A stretch of 34,041 bases of DNA from IMG/VR virus record IMGVR_UViG_3300033049_000163, positions 1-34,041 of that record; one strand, written 5' to 3'. This DNA comes from a virus. Shown here in pieces: positions 22,272 to 28,892 of the stretch (the first letter of the stretch is position 1; the number at the start of each line of letters is the position of its first letter). Under the pieces are notes generated by a model that saw nothing but the letters and a program-made list of their open reading frames with translations, had not been told where the DNA came from and ran no database searches. Both the position numbers and the translations under genes were made by a program.

Positions 22272-23006
22272 TTACGCGGCAGGAATTGTCACAACATGGC
22301 CGTATAAACCAAGTGTAGGATCTAAGCCTTTTTCAGTATCTGAAAGCGCTTGACCTGAGATTTCATATTGACCTAGTTCTTCATGGATCAATGGGAAAGT
22401 TGTTTCAGGTGATTTTTTAGTACGCCACAAACGTACAGCAATATTTTCACCTGTTGCAGTATTGATTCCTTTAAAGAACAACTCGTATTCTTTATTGAAT
22501 TCACTCGCGATCGTTGTGTTACTTACTTTACCAGTAGTGAAACTGGCTGTTACTGGATCTGCAATTAACTCGTTGAAAGTAACCGTGCCAAATACAGCAT
22601 CTAGTGTGTATTTGTCTGCTGCGATCGTGGTTGAGCTAGTTTTGAAAGAAACTTGAGTTAAGTTGTAGCCATTCAACTTAATTTCGTGACCAGCTTTAAT
22701 CGATCCCAGTGCTTGATCTGCAAGTGTTTTACTTGCCACTTCTGATTTCATACCTGATAAAATGTATTGCAAGTTAGCTTCATCCACTTCTTCAAGCTGC
22801 CCTTTGAAATTAACACCTGTTGTTTTGGTTAATACAAAATCTGTGGTTCGTTGTCCTGATGTGCTTTCTTGGTGTTCAACTTGGTCTGTAGTTATTTCAA
22901 GTTCGAATTCAGGAACGTTACCAAGATGACGCATACCGCCAGCGACACCATTCGCAATCTCAGATAGGTAAAATTTACCCTGAAGCGAAATATATTTTTT
23001 AGCCAT
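22272..23006 (-). CDS. Major tail tube protein
   Basis: A 244-residue protein of the size and composition of siphophage major tail proteins. It starts with MAKKYISLQGKFYLSEIANGVAGGMRHLGNVPEFELEITTDQVEHQESTSG, typical of tail-tube family members where a membrane-free beta domain is followed by EHxESxSGxR. An inserted IgG-like part around residues 100-160 (LNGYNLTQVSFKTSSTTIAADKYTLD) includes a FGTVTFN strand. Position between the tail completion genes and the tail chaperone agrees. Its start overlaps the small 55-aa gene by eight bases, and a terminator follows it. Confidence 0.85.
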   Translation of the reverse strand: MAKKYISLQGKFYLSEIANGVAGGMRHLGNVPEFELEITTDQVEHQESTSGQRTTDFVLTKTTGVNFKGQLEEVDEANLQYILSGMKSEVASKTLADQALGSIKAGHEIKLNGYNLTQVSFKTSSTTIAADKYTLDAVFGTVTFNELIADPVTASFTTGKVSNTTIASEFNKEYELFFKGINTATGENIAVRLWRTKKSPETTFPLIHEELGQYEISGQALSDTEKGLDPTLGLYGHVVTIPAA

Positions 23007-23166
23007 CTGTTTTGACCTCTTTAGCTGGTTTTGTTTGTGCAGATGGTTTCACTTCTTCAATGATCTTATCTGCTTCTAATCGTTTAATTTGGTCATCTGA
23101 TAGACCACCAATAATATCGCCTTTTTCAAAACGACCCACAGGCTGTAATGCTTTATATGTTTTCAT
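22999..23166 (-). CDS. Small protein (55 aa), GHF/GDxIxGL-type domain
   Basis: A short gene between the tail completion and tail tube genes. It overlaps the former by three bases (ATGA) and the latter by eight, so translation is coupled on both sides. The product begins MKTYKALQPVGRFEKGDIIGGLSDDQIKRLEADKIIEEV. The same pattern (IGHFRPGDEIKGLEAKQLQALLASGAIEE) forms the N terminus of the protein at 24580-24960, so the two are paralogs; this one has only a short Lys-rich tail. Similar small proteins occur next to head-tail joining genes in Mu-like phages. The function is unknown. Confidence 0.75.
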   Translation of the reverse strand: MKTYKALQPVGRFEKGDIIGGLSDDQIKRLEADKIIEEVKPSAQTKPAKEVKTDG

Positions 23167-23624
23167 AGTGACCATGATTTAATCATTTGTGCTTCAAATA
23201 AGAATGGGAAATACGCCCGCCCAGTGCTGACAGCCTTGCCAACTGGAATGCCTGCATCAACACGTTTAAATCGCTTAAATCCAGTAATTTGTGGTTGATA
23301 ACCCTGCATCACAGAAAGAATCTTCCGAATTATTGGATCTGCCAATTGGCGAATTGAAGCTGTTTCAGTTAATTGAGCTGAAGCATCTGCGACTGTTAGA
23401 GCAATCAACCATTGCTGATAGACCGCATTAGCTTTTCCATCACCTGTTGTATCTGCTATTCGATCACCGACATAGATGATACCTATGCCAATATCACCAA
23501 CCACGGCTTGGAATAGATCATCCACATCAAACGGCGTAACCACTTCTTCAACTTCCGGAATTTCAGCTTTAATTCGCTTTAATATGTCATCTTCGAGTGC
23601 GAAATAATTTTCAATGTTTTGCAT
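23163..23624 (-). CDS. Tail completion/terminator protein, Mu gp37-like (DUF1834 type)
   Basis: A 153-residue protein that probably caps the tail tube or joins it to the head. MQNIENYFALEDDILKRIKAEIPEVEEVVTPFDVDDL with a later QWLIALTVADAS and the end AYFPFLFEAQMIKSW match the gp37/DUF1834 arrangement of N-terminal helix followed by alternating strands. It stands between the virion morphogenesis gene and the tail tube gene, the usual position. Its start overlaps the previous gene by 14 bases and its stop overlaps the 55-aa gene. Confidence 0.7.
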   Translation of the reverse strand: MQNIENYFALEDDILKRIKAEIPEVEEVVTPFDVDDLFQAVVGDIGIGIIYVGDRIADTTGDGKANAVYQQWLIALTVADASAQLTETASIRQLADPIIRKILSVMQGYQPQITGFKRFKRVDAGIPVGKAVSTGRAYFPFLFEAQMIKSWSL

Positions 23625-24117
23625 CAGTTAAAACCTTGTATAAATACTCTTCGATTTCGAAAAGAATCTCTTGGGAATCATCTACGGAAATACCTAAATA
23701 TGGACGAGGTGGAATGTATACAGCTTTAACCATTACCCATCCGCCAAGTGGTGTTTTGAAAGTTAAATACTTGCCAGACTTAGGTTTGACCCACCCACCA
23801 AAATGGAGGATTGGCGCATAAACAACATTGGTGCCAACTGAGATTTTATTGCCCTGAACTTTTGCAAATATCGAATTATGCAAACGTCCTGTATCTCTAA
23901 GCGTCTGCCCACCCTGAACTTTCGCTCTCCATGATTTTTTCCACGCTTTATCATCCGTACCAATTCCTGTCTGTATACGTCGTTGTGTATTTACAATTAG
24001 GATGTCAGAAATGTCATGCCATAGTTCAGATGGATCTTTCACTCGCTCTATCACACGTCGCATAAATTCCTGCAACTTTTCTTGGCCATGCATTTGTATA
24101 GTATCAGTCACAACCAC
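23611..24117 (-). CDS. Phage virion morphogenesis protein (Mu gpG / P2 gpS family)
   Basis: Head-tail joining or tail completion protein. It shows the family pattern: TQRRIQTGIGTDDKAWKKSWRAKVQGGQTLRDTGRLHNSI, then VGTNVVYAPILHFGG and IPPRPYLGIS, that is RFxxxxxPxGxxWxxl...LxxTGxLxxSIxxxV...GtNxxYAxxHxfG...iPaRpflG. Length 168 residues is normal. It lies one base after DUF1320 and overlaps the next gene by 14 bases, so the head-tail joining genes form a tight cluster. Confidence 0.88.
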   Translation of the reverse strand: MVVTDTIQMHGQEKLQEFMRRVIERVKDPSELWHDISDILIVNTQRRIQTGIGTDDKAWKKSWRAKVQGGQTLRDTGRLHNSIFAKVQGNKISVGTNVVYAPILHFGGWVKPKSGKYLTFKTPLGGWVMVKAVYIPPRPYLGISVDDSQEILFEIEEYLYKVLTDAKH

Positions 24118-24118
24118 C

Positions 24119-24571
24119 TCACTTGACGCTAGGCATCATGTCTAGAACACTGTCAGCAAAGACACCTCCTTTGTAGGTGGTACCAATAGGCAATGTCTTT
24201 GGTGATGTGTCCGCTACAACAACATCTTCGCTACCATATTCGTTTTTCTTAGCTATAGTAAGAACAGCTTTTCCTTCAGAGACACGCTTCAAAAATGAAA
24301 TCGCATCTTCATAACGATCACGAACTTCATCAGGTGCTTTATTTCGATGCAGCAAATATCGTGCAATTTCACAAATCATAATCTTTAAATTTTTGGGGAC
24401 TTCAGGTAAAGGGATTGAATACTCTTTGCCAATGTATCCATCCGCAATATCTGAAGCATCTTCAATAAAAGACTCTACAGAGAGATCTGCAGTTAATCCG
24501 CGCTCTAATTGCTCAATAGTTATCTTGCTATAACGAATCACCATATCTTCACGACTGGCATACTTCGACAT
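24119..24571 (-). CDS. Head-tail connector, Mu gp36-like (DUF1320)
   Basis: A 150-residue protein with MSKYASREDMVIRYSKITIEQL near the N terminus, IEDASDIADGYIGKEYSIPLPEVPKNLKIMICEIARYLLH in the middle and VRDRYEDAISFLKRVSEGKAVL after it, the diagnostic order for DUF1320/gp36 (yxtxxdlxxrfgxxel, aDaxIdxyLxxrYxlPL, lkxxacdIARYxLy, YxxAixfLxxvaxGkxxL). It would form part of the connector under the capsid portal. It follows the coiled-coil protein gene by eight bases. Confidence 0.88.
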   Translation of the reverse strand: MSKYASREDMVIRYSKITIEQLERGLTADLSVESFIEDASDIADGYIGKEYSIPLPEVPKNLKIMICEIARYLLHRNKAPDEVRDRYEDAISFLKRVSEGKAVLTIAKKNEYGSEDVVVADTSPKTLPIGTTYKGGVFADSVLDMMPSVK

Positions 24572-24579
24572 AGAACCAC

Positions 24580-24960
24580 CTATTTTTCAGCTACAGGTTT
24601 CTGCGTTGCTTTTGCAATAGTTTTTTCTAATTCAATCACTCTTGCTTTCAGATCAGTGATTTCTTTATCCGAAACTGCTTTTTCATCCTCAAGCGCTTTG
24701 TTTTTCGCTTTCAGATCAGTGATTTCTTTATCCGAAACTGCTTTTTCATCCTCAAGCGCTTTGTTTTTCGCTTTCAGATCAGTGATTTCGGCTTTCAAGG
24801 CATCAACTTCATCGTTAGATTTGCTAATGACTTTAGGTTCTTCTGGTTCTTCAATAGCCCCAGATGCTAAAAGGGCCTGAAGTTGTTTAGCTTCAAGCCC
24901 TTTGATTTCATCACCCGGTCGAAAGTGACCAATGGATTGTTTTGCTATGTATTTAGGCAT
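24580..24960 (-). CDS. Small head-region protein with a repeat-extended coiled coil
   Basis: 126 residues. The N-terminal ~40 residues (MPKYIAKQSIGHFRPGDEIKGLEAKQLQALLASGAIEE) match the 55-aa protein at 22999-23166. The remainder is a strongly charged coiled coil in which a 21-residue unit (AKNKALEDEKAVSDKEITDLK type) occurs twice and partly a third time, encoded by perfect 63-bp DNA repeats. Three heptads per unit keep the coiled-coil register. A longer frame opens at 25026, but AAGGAGG at 24966-24972 sets the start at 24960, and that ribosome binding site overlaps the capsid stop. It may be a head-tail joining accessory; I do not recognise a function. Confidence 0.7.
   Translation of the reverse strand: MPKYIAKQSIGHFRPGDEIKGLEAKQLQALLASGAIEEPEEPKVISKSNDEVDALKAEITDLKAKNKALEDEKAVSDKEITDLKAKNKALEDEKAVSDKEITDLKARVIELEKTIAKATQKPVAEK
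24644..24769 (-). repeat. Perfect 63-bp tandem repeat (2 full copies plus 20 bases)
   Basis: Bases 24644-24706 and 24707-24769 are identical, and the first 20 bases of a third copy follow at 24770-24789. The unit is a multiple of three and encodes 21 residues, so copy-number change keeps the frame. Perfect identity at silent sites indicates a recent duplication. Confidence 0.9.
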
Positions 24961-24970
24961 TTGAGCCTCC

Positions 24971-26047
24971 TTAAACAATAAAGCCGGTACCGCCACACAC
25001 GCCATTTTTGTTAGATGGCACTGCAAGTGGTGCTGATTCAGTCATTAAGAAAATACCGCTTGGATCTTCGTTATACCACTGACGGTCAAAGTATTTAGCC
25101 ACTGCCCCATTTGCTAACATGTTTTTAATTTTACATTGTGCAATTGAGCCTTGGGTGTCTGAGATAGCACCAAAATAATCATCAGGGATGAAGCGTTTTA
25201 AACCATTTTTTAAACGGTAAGTGGCATCATAAACCCACAATTCTTTTTCATCTAAATAGCCTTTAAATGAGGCACCTTCTTGAACATTCAAACTTGGCTT
25301 ATAAGGTACTGCAATTCCAGCATAAGGCTTCACAAAGCGTTCTTTGAATTCTTCATTATTTGATAAAGCTGCCCAAACCTTTCCTGACATTAGGTAGAGT
25401 TTAGAAGCACCCCCATTTGCATCAAGCAGAAGCTTTTCAATAGCTTCGATATCAGTTACAGGTTTAGCACCTGCCTGATTCCATGGAATTAATGGTGTAA
25501 AGTTCAGGGACGCATCACGTTCATAATCAACCATGTTGTATTCATAGTCATCAGATTGAAGTAAATACTTCCCTTTGAGCAATAACTCCGTTGCCATCAA
25601 TAAAACAGAGTTATCAATCGCATCATGATTTCGTTTCATAACTGCAATTTGAGCAATGACCATTTTTTCCTGATCAGATAATTGCTGACTTCCTGTAGAG
25701 ATGATCCCCGCGGTACGTAAACGTTCCATTAAAGCTTCATCAAATGAAGTTGCAGGCGTCACCATGTTTTTTGGTTTGTAATACGCTGGTTGAACAAATT
25801 CGACCTTTGCTGCACGTTTTGTATCAAAAGGCTTACCAGGTTGATGTGGGGATACTAAGGGTGCAAGATCATGCACTGTATTGATTTCTGCAAGTGGGAC
25901 CTCATCACGGTCAAATGATGGGCGATTTGGGAACAGCTTATCTAACAGCCAAGTATCCATTGGCTTATAGTTTGTGTGAATAATTGCAAGCTCACCCACA
26001 TCAAGTAATTCTAGTGGTGCGCCATTGACTGTAAAAGACTGAGGCAT
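24971..26047 (-). CDS. Major capsid protein E (lambda gpE family)
   Basis: HK97-fold shell protein of the phage_cap_E group. Family features: the N-terminal MDTWLLDKLFPNRPSFDRDEVPLAEINTVHDLAPLVSPHQPGKPF, then DEALMERLRTAGIIS, then LLLMATELLLKGKY, and the C-terminal KNMLANGAVAKYFDRQWYNEDPSGIFLMTESAPLAVPSNKNG. The length of 358 residues is normal and the protein is intact. It follows the decoration protein after 12 bases, the classic protease/scaffold, decoration, capsid order. The stop overlaps the ribosome binding site of the next gene. Confidence 0.93.
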   Translation of the reverse strand: MPQSFTVNGAPLELLDVGELAIIHTNYKPMDTWLLDKLFPNRPSFDRDEVPLAEINTVHDLAPLVSPHQPGKPFDTKRAAKVEFVQPAYYKPKNMVTPATSFDEALMERLRTAGIISTGSQQLSDQEKMVIAQIAVMKRNHDAIDNSVLLMATELLLKGKYLLQSDDYEYNMVDYERDASLNFTPLIPWNQAGAKPVTDIEAIEKLLLDANGGASKLYLMSGKVWAALSNNEEFKERFVKPYAGIAVPYKPSLNVQEGASFKGYLDEKELWVYDATYRLKNGLKRFIPDDYFGAISDTQGSIAQCKIKNMLANGAVAKYFDRQWYNEDPSGIFLMTESAPLAVPSNKNGVCGGTGFIV

Positions 26048-26059
26048 TGTTTAAAATCC

Positions 26060-26437
26060 TTATACTTTTGAAAATTCGATTTTGTTTAGAGTTGCTTTTG
26101 CTCGTGCTGCATCATATTTAGATGGCTCTAAATATTCCCCAGCAATTCGCACAGCTTCGATACTGAATACACCACCAAAATAAATTGGAATTTCAATTCC
26201 ATCAGCTGCCATTTGGGTTGCTTGTTGAGTAGTTACATCTTGGCCACATACAACATTCCAAGTTTTTTCATCTGTTGCATGAGTGACCACATTGGAATCA
26301 GATAAAATCAACAGATCCCCAGCTTTGTAAGCCGTTGCAGTAGTCACCTTGGCATTTGCACGACGAAGTTTTTCAACATCTAGATTGAATGGGCGTGATT
26401 CTCGGCTCACGTTTCCTAAGTAGGTTTTATTGCTCAT
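26060..26437 (-). CDS. Head decoration protein (lambda gpD-like, HDPD)
   Basis: A 125-residue protein preceding the capsid gene. Its sequence (VSRESRPFNLDVEKLRRANAKVTTATAYKAGDLLILSDSNVVTHATDEKTWNVVCGQD, then GIEIPIYFGGVFSIEAVRI and YDAARAKATLNKIEFSKV) fits the decoration or stabilising protein family that binds the expanded capsid at threefold sites. It begins four bases after the protease stop. Together with capsid E this indicates a lambda-type stabilised shell on an otherwise Mu-like packaging and portal set. Confidence 0.85.
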   Translation of the reverse strand: MSNKTYLGNVSRESRPFNLDVEKLRRANAKVTTATAYKAGDLLILSDSNVVTHATDEKTWNVVCGQDVTTQQATQMAADGIEIPIYFGGVFSIEAVRIAGEYLEPSKYDAARAKATLNKIEFSKV

Positions 26438-26440
26438 TTA

Positions 26441-27403
26441 TTAAGCCCCTTTATTCTGGCCAGCGAATGCTTGAGCACCAGAAGTAAACTTGTGAGGTTG
26501 ATCTTGATTAGGTGTACCACCTTGACCCCCAGTCGCTTGGTGATTGAATAAGTGTTGCAGCGCTGGATTAACTGCAGGAATAGGTTGCTGTTGTCCAGCT
26601 GGTGGTTGTTTTGATGAGAACTGGCGGAGTTGTTTAGCCATAAAACTAAAAGCAACATCATCCATATCTGTATAGGACTTAGTGTCATCAGCACTGAATT
26701 GAGTGTTTAATTCAATTTGAAGTGCTGCAATGTCTTCAGTACGTTTTTCAGCTTTAAACTTTTTAAGTTCAGTTTGTGCTTGATCACGTTCTTGCTCTGC
26801 TTTAAAACGAGCTGCTTTCTCTTGTTCGAGTTCGCTCACGTTGGTGTCCTCTTGTTGAAATTGATTAAGTTTTGATTGGTGGCTTGCTGCTACAGCGGAA
26901 GTGTTGTCATCTGCACCTAAAGCACAGAAAGAAACTTCGCGAATACGTCCACCACGGAAGATTGTGATTGGAGCATTTAAAGTGCGCCCATTTACTACAA
27001 CTTGACCCCGTTCAACCTCTTCAATTGATGCTGGATCGATGTAAACCGACATTTGCCAAGGAAAGCCCTCATCACTATCACTAGCAACCTGTTGACCGTA
27101 TGCATTGGTTAGTAAGTCCCCACTAACCTTTAAGCCCGATGTGTTGTCTTTGGTAAACTGTGTCACCACACCCACACGGCGGCCTGTATCATGGTCTAAG
27201 AGTGCTGCCAAAGGGGTATCGACCTGCATCGAATCAAGATCAAAAATCACGTCACCCCAATAGTAATGCCCTTGAATTGGCTCACCGCTGTATGCAATGC
27301 CATTAAATTTACGCAGGTCGCTTGTTTCAGTTTTTACGCTGATTTCAAAAGGATTGGCTTTAAATTGCAGTACCTTTTGCTCTATCTTTTTTTCCTCTGG
27401 CAT
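26441..27403 (-). CDS. Prohead maturation protease with C-terminal scaffold
   Basis: The N-terminal ~165 residues look like the HK97-type Ser protease: His71 in LLDHDTGRRVGVV, Ser119 in GFPWQMSVYIDP, and Glu156 in IREVSFCALGADDNT as likely catalytic residues (numbered from the start chosen here). A Gln/Glu/Lys coiled coil (ELEQEKAARFKAEQERDQAQTELKKFKAEKR) and a Gln/Pro/Gly-rich tail form the probable scaffold, released after assembly. The longest frame starts at 27448, but a terminator (27418-27438) lies inside that extension. The ATG at 27403 is seven bases from GGAG and gives MPEEKKIEQ, so I use it. Confidence 0.85.
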   Translation of the reverse strand: MPEEKKIEQKVLQFKANPFEISVKTETSDLRKFNGIAYSGEPIQGHYYWGDVIFDLDSMQVDTPLAALLDHDTGRRVGVVTQFTKDNTSGLKVSGDLLTNAYGQQVASDSDEGFPWQMSVYIDPASIEEVERGQVVVNGRTLNAPITIFRGGRIREVSFCALGADDNTSAVAASHQSKLNQFQQEDTNVSELEQEKAARFKAEQERDQAQTELKKFKAEKRTEDIAALQIELNTQFSADDTKSYTDMDDVAFSFMAKQLRQFSSKQPPAGQQQPIPAVNPALQHLFNHQATGGQGGTPNQDQPHKFTSGAQAFAGQNKGA

Positions 27404-27417
27404 TTTCATGCTCCAAT

Positions 27418-27438
27418 AAAAAACCGCCCTAAGGCGGT
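27418..27438 (-). terminator. Intrinsic terminator upstream of the prohead protease gene
   Basis: On the minus strand ACCGCC, a TTAG loop and GGCGGT run into six T and then the GGAG of the next gene. It separates the terminase/portal genes from the capsid genes. Confidence 0.85.
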
Positions 27439-27464
27439 CGGAATTCATTTAATTTCAAAGCGGG

Positions 27465-27623
27465 CTAAGTAATGTGTTGCCCAATCAGGAAACCTATTAA
27501 GATGCCTACGATCAACCAAAACCATGCTTGATAATAAAATGGTAGAATGTACTCAAATTCACTCTCATTGATTAAAACTAATGCTGGCGGTTCTACATAT
27601 TCAGGCTTTGACTCTCTATTCAT
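27465..27623 (-). CDS. Small membrane protein between MuF and protease (52 aa)
   Basis: A 52-residue protein that starts MNRESKPEYVEPPALV and ends with one transmembrane helix (WFWLIVGILIGFLIG). The ATG at 27623 overlaps the MuF stop region by eight bases; a longer frame from 27683 would lie inside the MuF gene and is less likely. The terminator at 27418-27438 follows. Small membrane proteins at this point of the head cluster are seen in related phages; no function is evident. Confidence 0.6.
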   Translation of the reverse strand: MNRESKPEYVEPPALVLINESEFEYILPFYYQAWFWLIVGILIGFLIGQHIT

Positions 27624-28890
27624 ATCCAACCCACTTACTATAAATTTTGTTATTAGCAATAAATAACATCGTAGCAACATCATCCGTATACTTCAAAATA
27701 ACATCAGTATCGGTCACACTCACCACTTCAAGGTTCAAATTTGGCGCAAGTAAAGCACCATCAAGACCATTGATTTTACCAAGATCAATCGCTTTGCCTT
27801 TCATATCCAAAATTGTGATTGTTTTACCTGCATTTTCAGCTGTTTTAAACAAAGTTGGTGTTTGAATACCGATTACATTACCTTTTTGCAAGTTGAATGA
27901 ATCAAAACCTTTGATATTGTTTCCCGTAAGCTTATTTTTAAGGTTTTTTGCAAATCCAAGCATTGATTGGAATGAATCATTCATCCAATCCCAAATAGAC
28001 TTAGATTTTCTATCAATACCTTTATTGGTTACGGCATCTTTCAAAAGTTCGGTCAGCTTCTCATCTTCAGCTGCAAGCTCTACAACAAAGCGCGGTGCTG
28101 ATGGTGCTATATCTTTGCCACTATCAATCACAGTATCTAAAAAATCATCTAAGATTTTTCGGTTTGATTTTTCAAGTGGTTTAAAAGCATCAACAATTGC
28201 ATTTTCAACATCTTGCTCAAGCAAAGCAGTATTCTTAATATCAAGAATTTCAGATGAGTATGGAAGATCTAAAAGATTGTCTGCTATTTTTTGATCAAGC
28301 ACTTCATTTAAATTCGAGCCCCAAGTCGCAGGGTTAAAACTCCAACCTAAATTACGTGCAACCTCTGGTAGATCTTCATCTGAAGTAATACCGTATTTCT
28401 CAGCTTGCTTCTTAGTTAAAGCAATCACATGGCAACGACACATAAAATCCCACGGCGGGTAATACAACGTCCAAAATGGATCATCAATGTGCCTAATGAT
28501 GTTGTTTAACTTAAGGTGAGTTGGTCTTACCCGGCTATCATTAATCGCAACATACATCAAATATGGGCGAGATTCCTTGTTTGCCTGTTGCTGTGTCCAT
28601 CTCCCATGTGCATAAGCCATCTGCATGTTAGTGCGATAGATATTTGCTAGGTGATGATCTGAGAGTTCAATGCCCTCATCAGCTATACGTTTCTTAAACT
28701 CATCAAATGTTGAACCATCTTCAGTTGATTTATTTACCAGCTCCAAAACAGTCTTGATTTGATCGATAGAGGCCAATCGACTTACTGTAGCGGAGTAATG
28801 CCTTGTTTTAAGATCAAGCAAGTAAAACTCTTCAGGTAAAACGACATTGCGACTACGCGCATATTTCAAGGCTTCTACATAATCAGTCAT
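27616..28890 (-). CDS. MuF-type minor head protein with ART-like C-terminal extension
   Basis: The MuF head morphogenesis core spans residues ~60-160: TFDEFKKRIADEG, IYRTNMQMAYAHGRWTQQ, VAINDSRVRPTHLKLNN and the closing YYPPWDFMCRCHVIALTKKQA with Cys151 and Cys153. MuF proteins sit at the portal and may be ejected. About 260 residues follow the core. The last ~75 (FDSFNLQKGNVIGIQTPTLF, GKTITILDMKGKAIDLGKINGLDGALLAPNLNLEVVSV) look like the second half of an ADP-ribosyltransferase exoenzyme fold, but the catalytic Glu-x-Glu is replaced by LDG, so the domain would be inactive. The MuF assignment is firm; the ART assignment is tentative. Confidence 0.88.
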   Translation of the reverse strand: MTDYVEALKYARSRNVVLPEEFYLLDLKTRHYSATVSRLASIDQIKTVLELVNKSTEDGSTFDEFKKRIADEGIELSDHHLANIYRTNMQMAYAHGRWTQQQANKESRPYLMYVAINDSRVRPTHLKLNNIIRHIDDPFWTLYYPPWDFMCRCHVIALTKKQAEKYGITSDEDLPEVARNLGWSFNPATWGSNLNEVLDQKIADNLLDLPYSSEILDIKNTALLEQDVENAIVDAFKPLEKSNRKILDDFLDTVIDSGKDIAPSAPRFVVELAAEDEKLTELLKDAVTNKGIDRKSKSIWDWMNDSFQSMLGFAKNLKNKLTGNNIKGFDSFNLQKGNVIGIQTPTLFKTAENAGKTITILDMKGKAIDLGKINGLDGALLAPNLNLEVVSVTDTDVILKYTDDVATMLFIANNKIYSKWVGYE

Positions 28891-28892
28891 GT

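Noticed and set aside
24644-24789. CRISPR-like array
   Set aside because: The repeats are contiguous without spacers and lie in a coding frame; it is a protein-coding tandem repeat. No CRISPR array was seen elsewhere in the window.
24509-24880. A repetitive + strand frame
   Set aside because: It is the antisense of the 63-bp repeat of the coiled-coil gene; the repetition comes from the real minus-strand gene.
26434-26694. An 86-codon minus-strand frame overlapping the protease/scaffold gene
   Set aside because: It is an alternative frame of the Gln-rich scaffold tail; the main frame has clear protease motifs and coupling to the next gene.
27893-28294. A 133-codon + strand frame antisense to the MuF gene
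   Set aside because: It is Ser-rich shadow coding with no start signal, fully inside a recognised gene.
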